A DNA stretch of 64,000 bases from Glaciecola sp. GTDB taxonomy: Bacteria > Pseudomonadota > Gammaproteobacteria > Enterobacterales > Alteromonadaceae. Positions 63,357-64,000 of the stretch are shown piece by piece (the stretch's first letter is position 1; every line of letters starts with the position of its first letter). The translations under genes and the position numbers were made by a program. Location of the stretch: contig JAQWNF010000006.1 in the NCBI GenBank assembly GCA_029246415.1, positions 47,366 to 111,365 on the forward strand, written 5' to 3'. The notes under the pieces were generated by a model, which was not told the DNA's origin, searched no databases, and saw only the letters and a program-made list of their open reading frames with translations.

Positions 63357-64000
63357 AATCAGTCAACCCATTAACGAGTATCATCAAGCGTGATTTAGTC
63401 CTTGCTTACCGACAAAAAGCCGAACTATTACAACCATTGTTGTTTTTTGTCATGGTCATCACGTTATTTCCTTTAGGGATAGGTCCAGGTCCTGAGACAT
63501 TACAAAAAGTCGGTCCAGGGGTGATCTGGGTGGCAGCGATACTATCTGCATTATTGGGAATGGATAAACTGTTTCGCGATGATTTTAATGATGGCAGCTT
63601 AGAACAACTACAATTAGCTCATGTGTCATTATCATGGGCGATGTTTGCTAAAGTGTTTGTGCATTGGTGCGGCTCGTTTTTACCTTTGTTACTGATTTCA
63701 CCGCTCTTAGCGTTGTTTTTAAATTTAACGCCGGCCATGTATTGGGCGTTAATTCAGACCTTAGCGCTAGGCACTCCTTTGTTGTCATTAATTGGCGCAA
63801 TTGCGGTGGCATTGACGGTCGGATTACAACGCGGTGGGGTACTATTATCCTTACTTTTAATACCTGTATTTATTCCTTTACTGATATTTGCAACATCTGC
63901 TGTTGATAGCGCAGCGATGGGATTAAACTATGCCCCACAACTTGCTATTATCGGTGCCATGTTATGTTTTGCAGTGGCTATTACCCCTTTTGCAATTAGT
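63353..64000 (+). CDS. ccmB: Heme exporter protein CcmB, 3' end truncated by window
   Basis: Manual translation MKSVNPLTSIIKRDLVLAYRQKAELLQPLLFFVMVITLFPLGIGPGPET...; start overlaps ccmA stop. Not in the ORF track because it runs off the window. Confidence 0.92.
   Translation, partial: MKSVNPLTSIIKRDLVLAYRQKAELLQPLLFFVMVITLFPLGIGPGPETLQKVGPGVIWVAAILSALLGMDKLFRDDFNDGSLEQLQLAHVSLSWAMFAKVFVHWCGSFLPLLLISPLLALFLNLTPAMYWALIQTLALGTPLLSLIGAIAVALTVGLQRGGVLLSLLLIPVFIPLLIFATSAVDSAAMGLNYAPQLAIIGAMLCFAVAITPFAIS

Overview
The window is a 64 kb chromosomal segment that looks like a marine gammaproteobacterium (Alteromonadales-like, judged from gene content and protein flavour only). The main blocks are: (1) a 2-keto-3-deoxygluconate/KDPG block with class II FBP aldolase and fructose-1,6-bisphosphatase (1-3.6 kb); (2) mmuM and rlmF, an orphan MASE1-like histidine kinase, a BASS-family transporter and a large PL6-type polysaccharide (alginate) lyase lipoprotein with two putative operators (4-11.9 kb); (3) an AT-rich accessory stretch of small secreted proteins (DUF3718-like), a possible PEP-CTERM remnant and a BrnT/CopG-type toxin-antitoxin pair (12-18.1 kb); (4) a TonB-dependent receptor and a HisKA_3/LuxR two-component pair (19.3-23.8 kb); (5) a complete PQQ cluster, including a 23-aa pqqA missing from the ORF track, a short M16 pqqF-like peptidase and an M17 aminopeptidase (23.8-30.2 kb); (6) a CAU-anticodon tRNA with a partial 3'-half copy about 0.55 kb away; (7) a conserved core: gspAB-like genes, cca, srmB, rdgB, hemW, leuABCD with a leuL leader/attenuator missing from the track, eno, pyrG, mutS, pncC, and recA with a LexA box; (8) an HME-RND efflux operon with a divergent membrane-anchored LuxR regulator; (9) fliK-like and flhB-like genes, then ccmA and ccmB (cut by the window end). 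I found no CRISPR array, intact transposon or prophage, and no clear-cut novel defence system. The best leads are the tRNA 3'-end duplication, the helically phased palindromes upstream of a DUF3718 gene, a signal-peptide gene that appears to need an ATT start, the PQQ locus architecture, and the operators at the PL6 gene.
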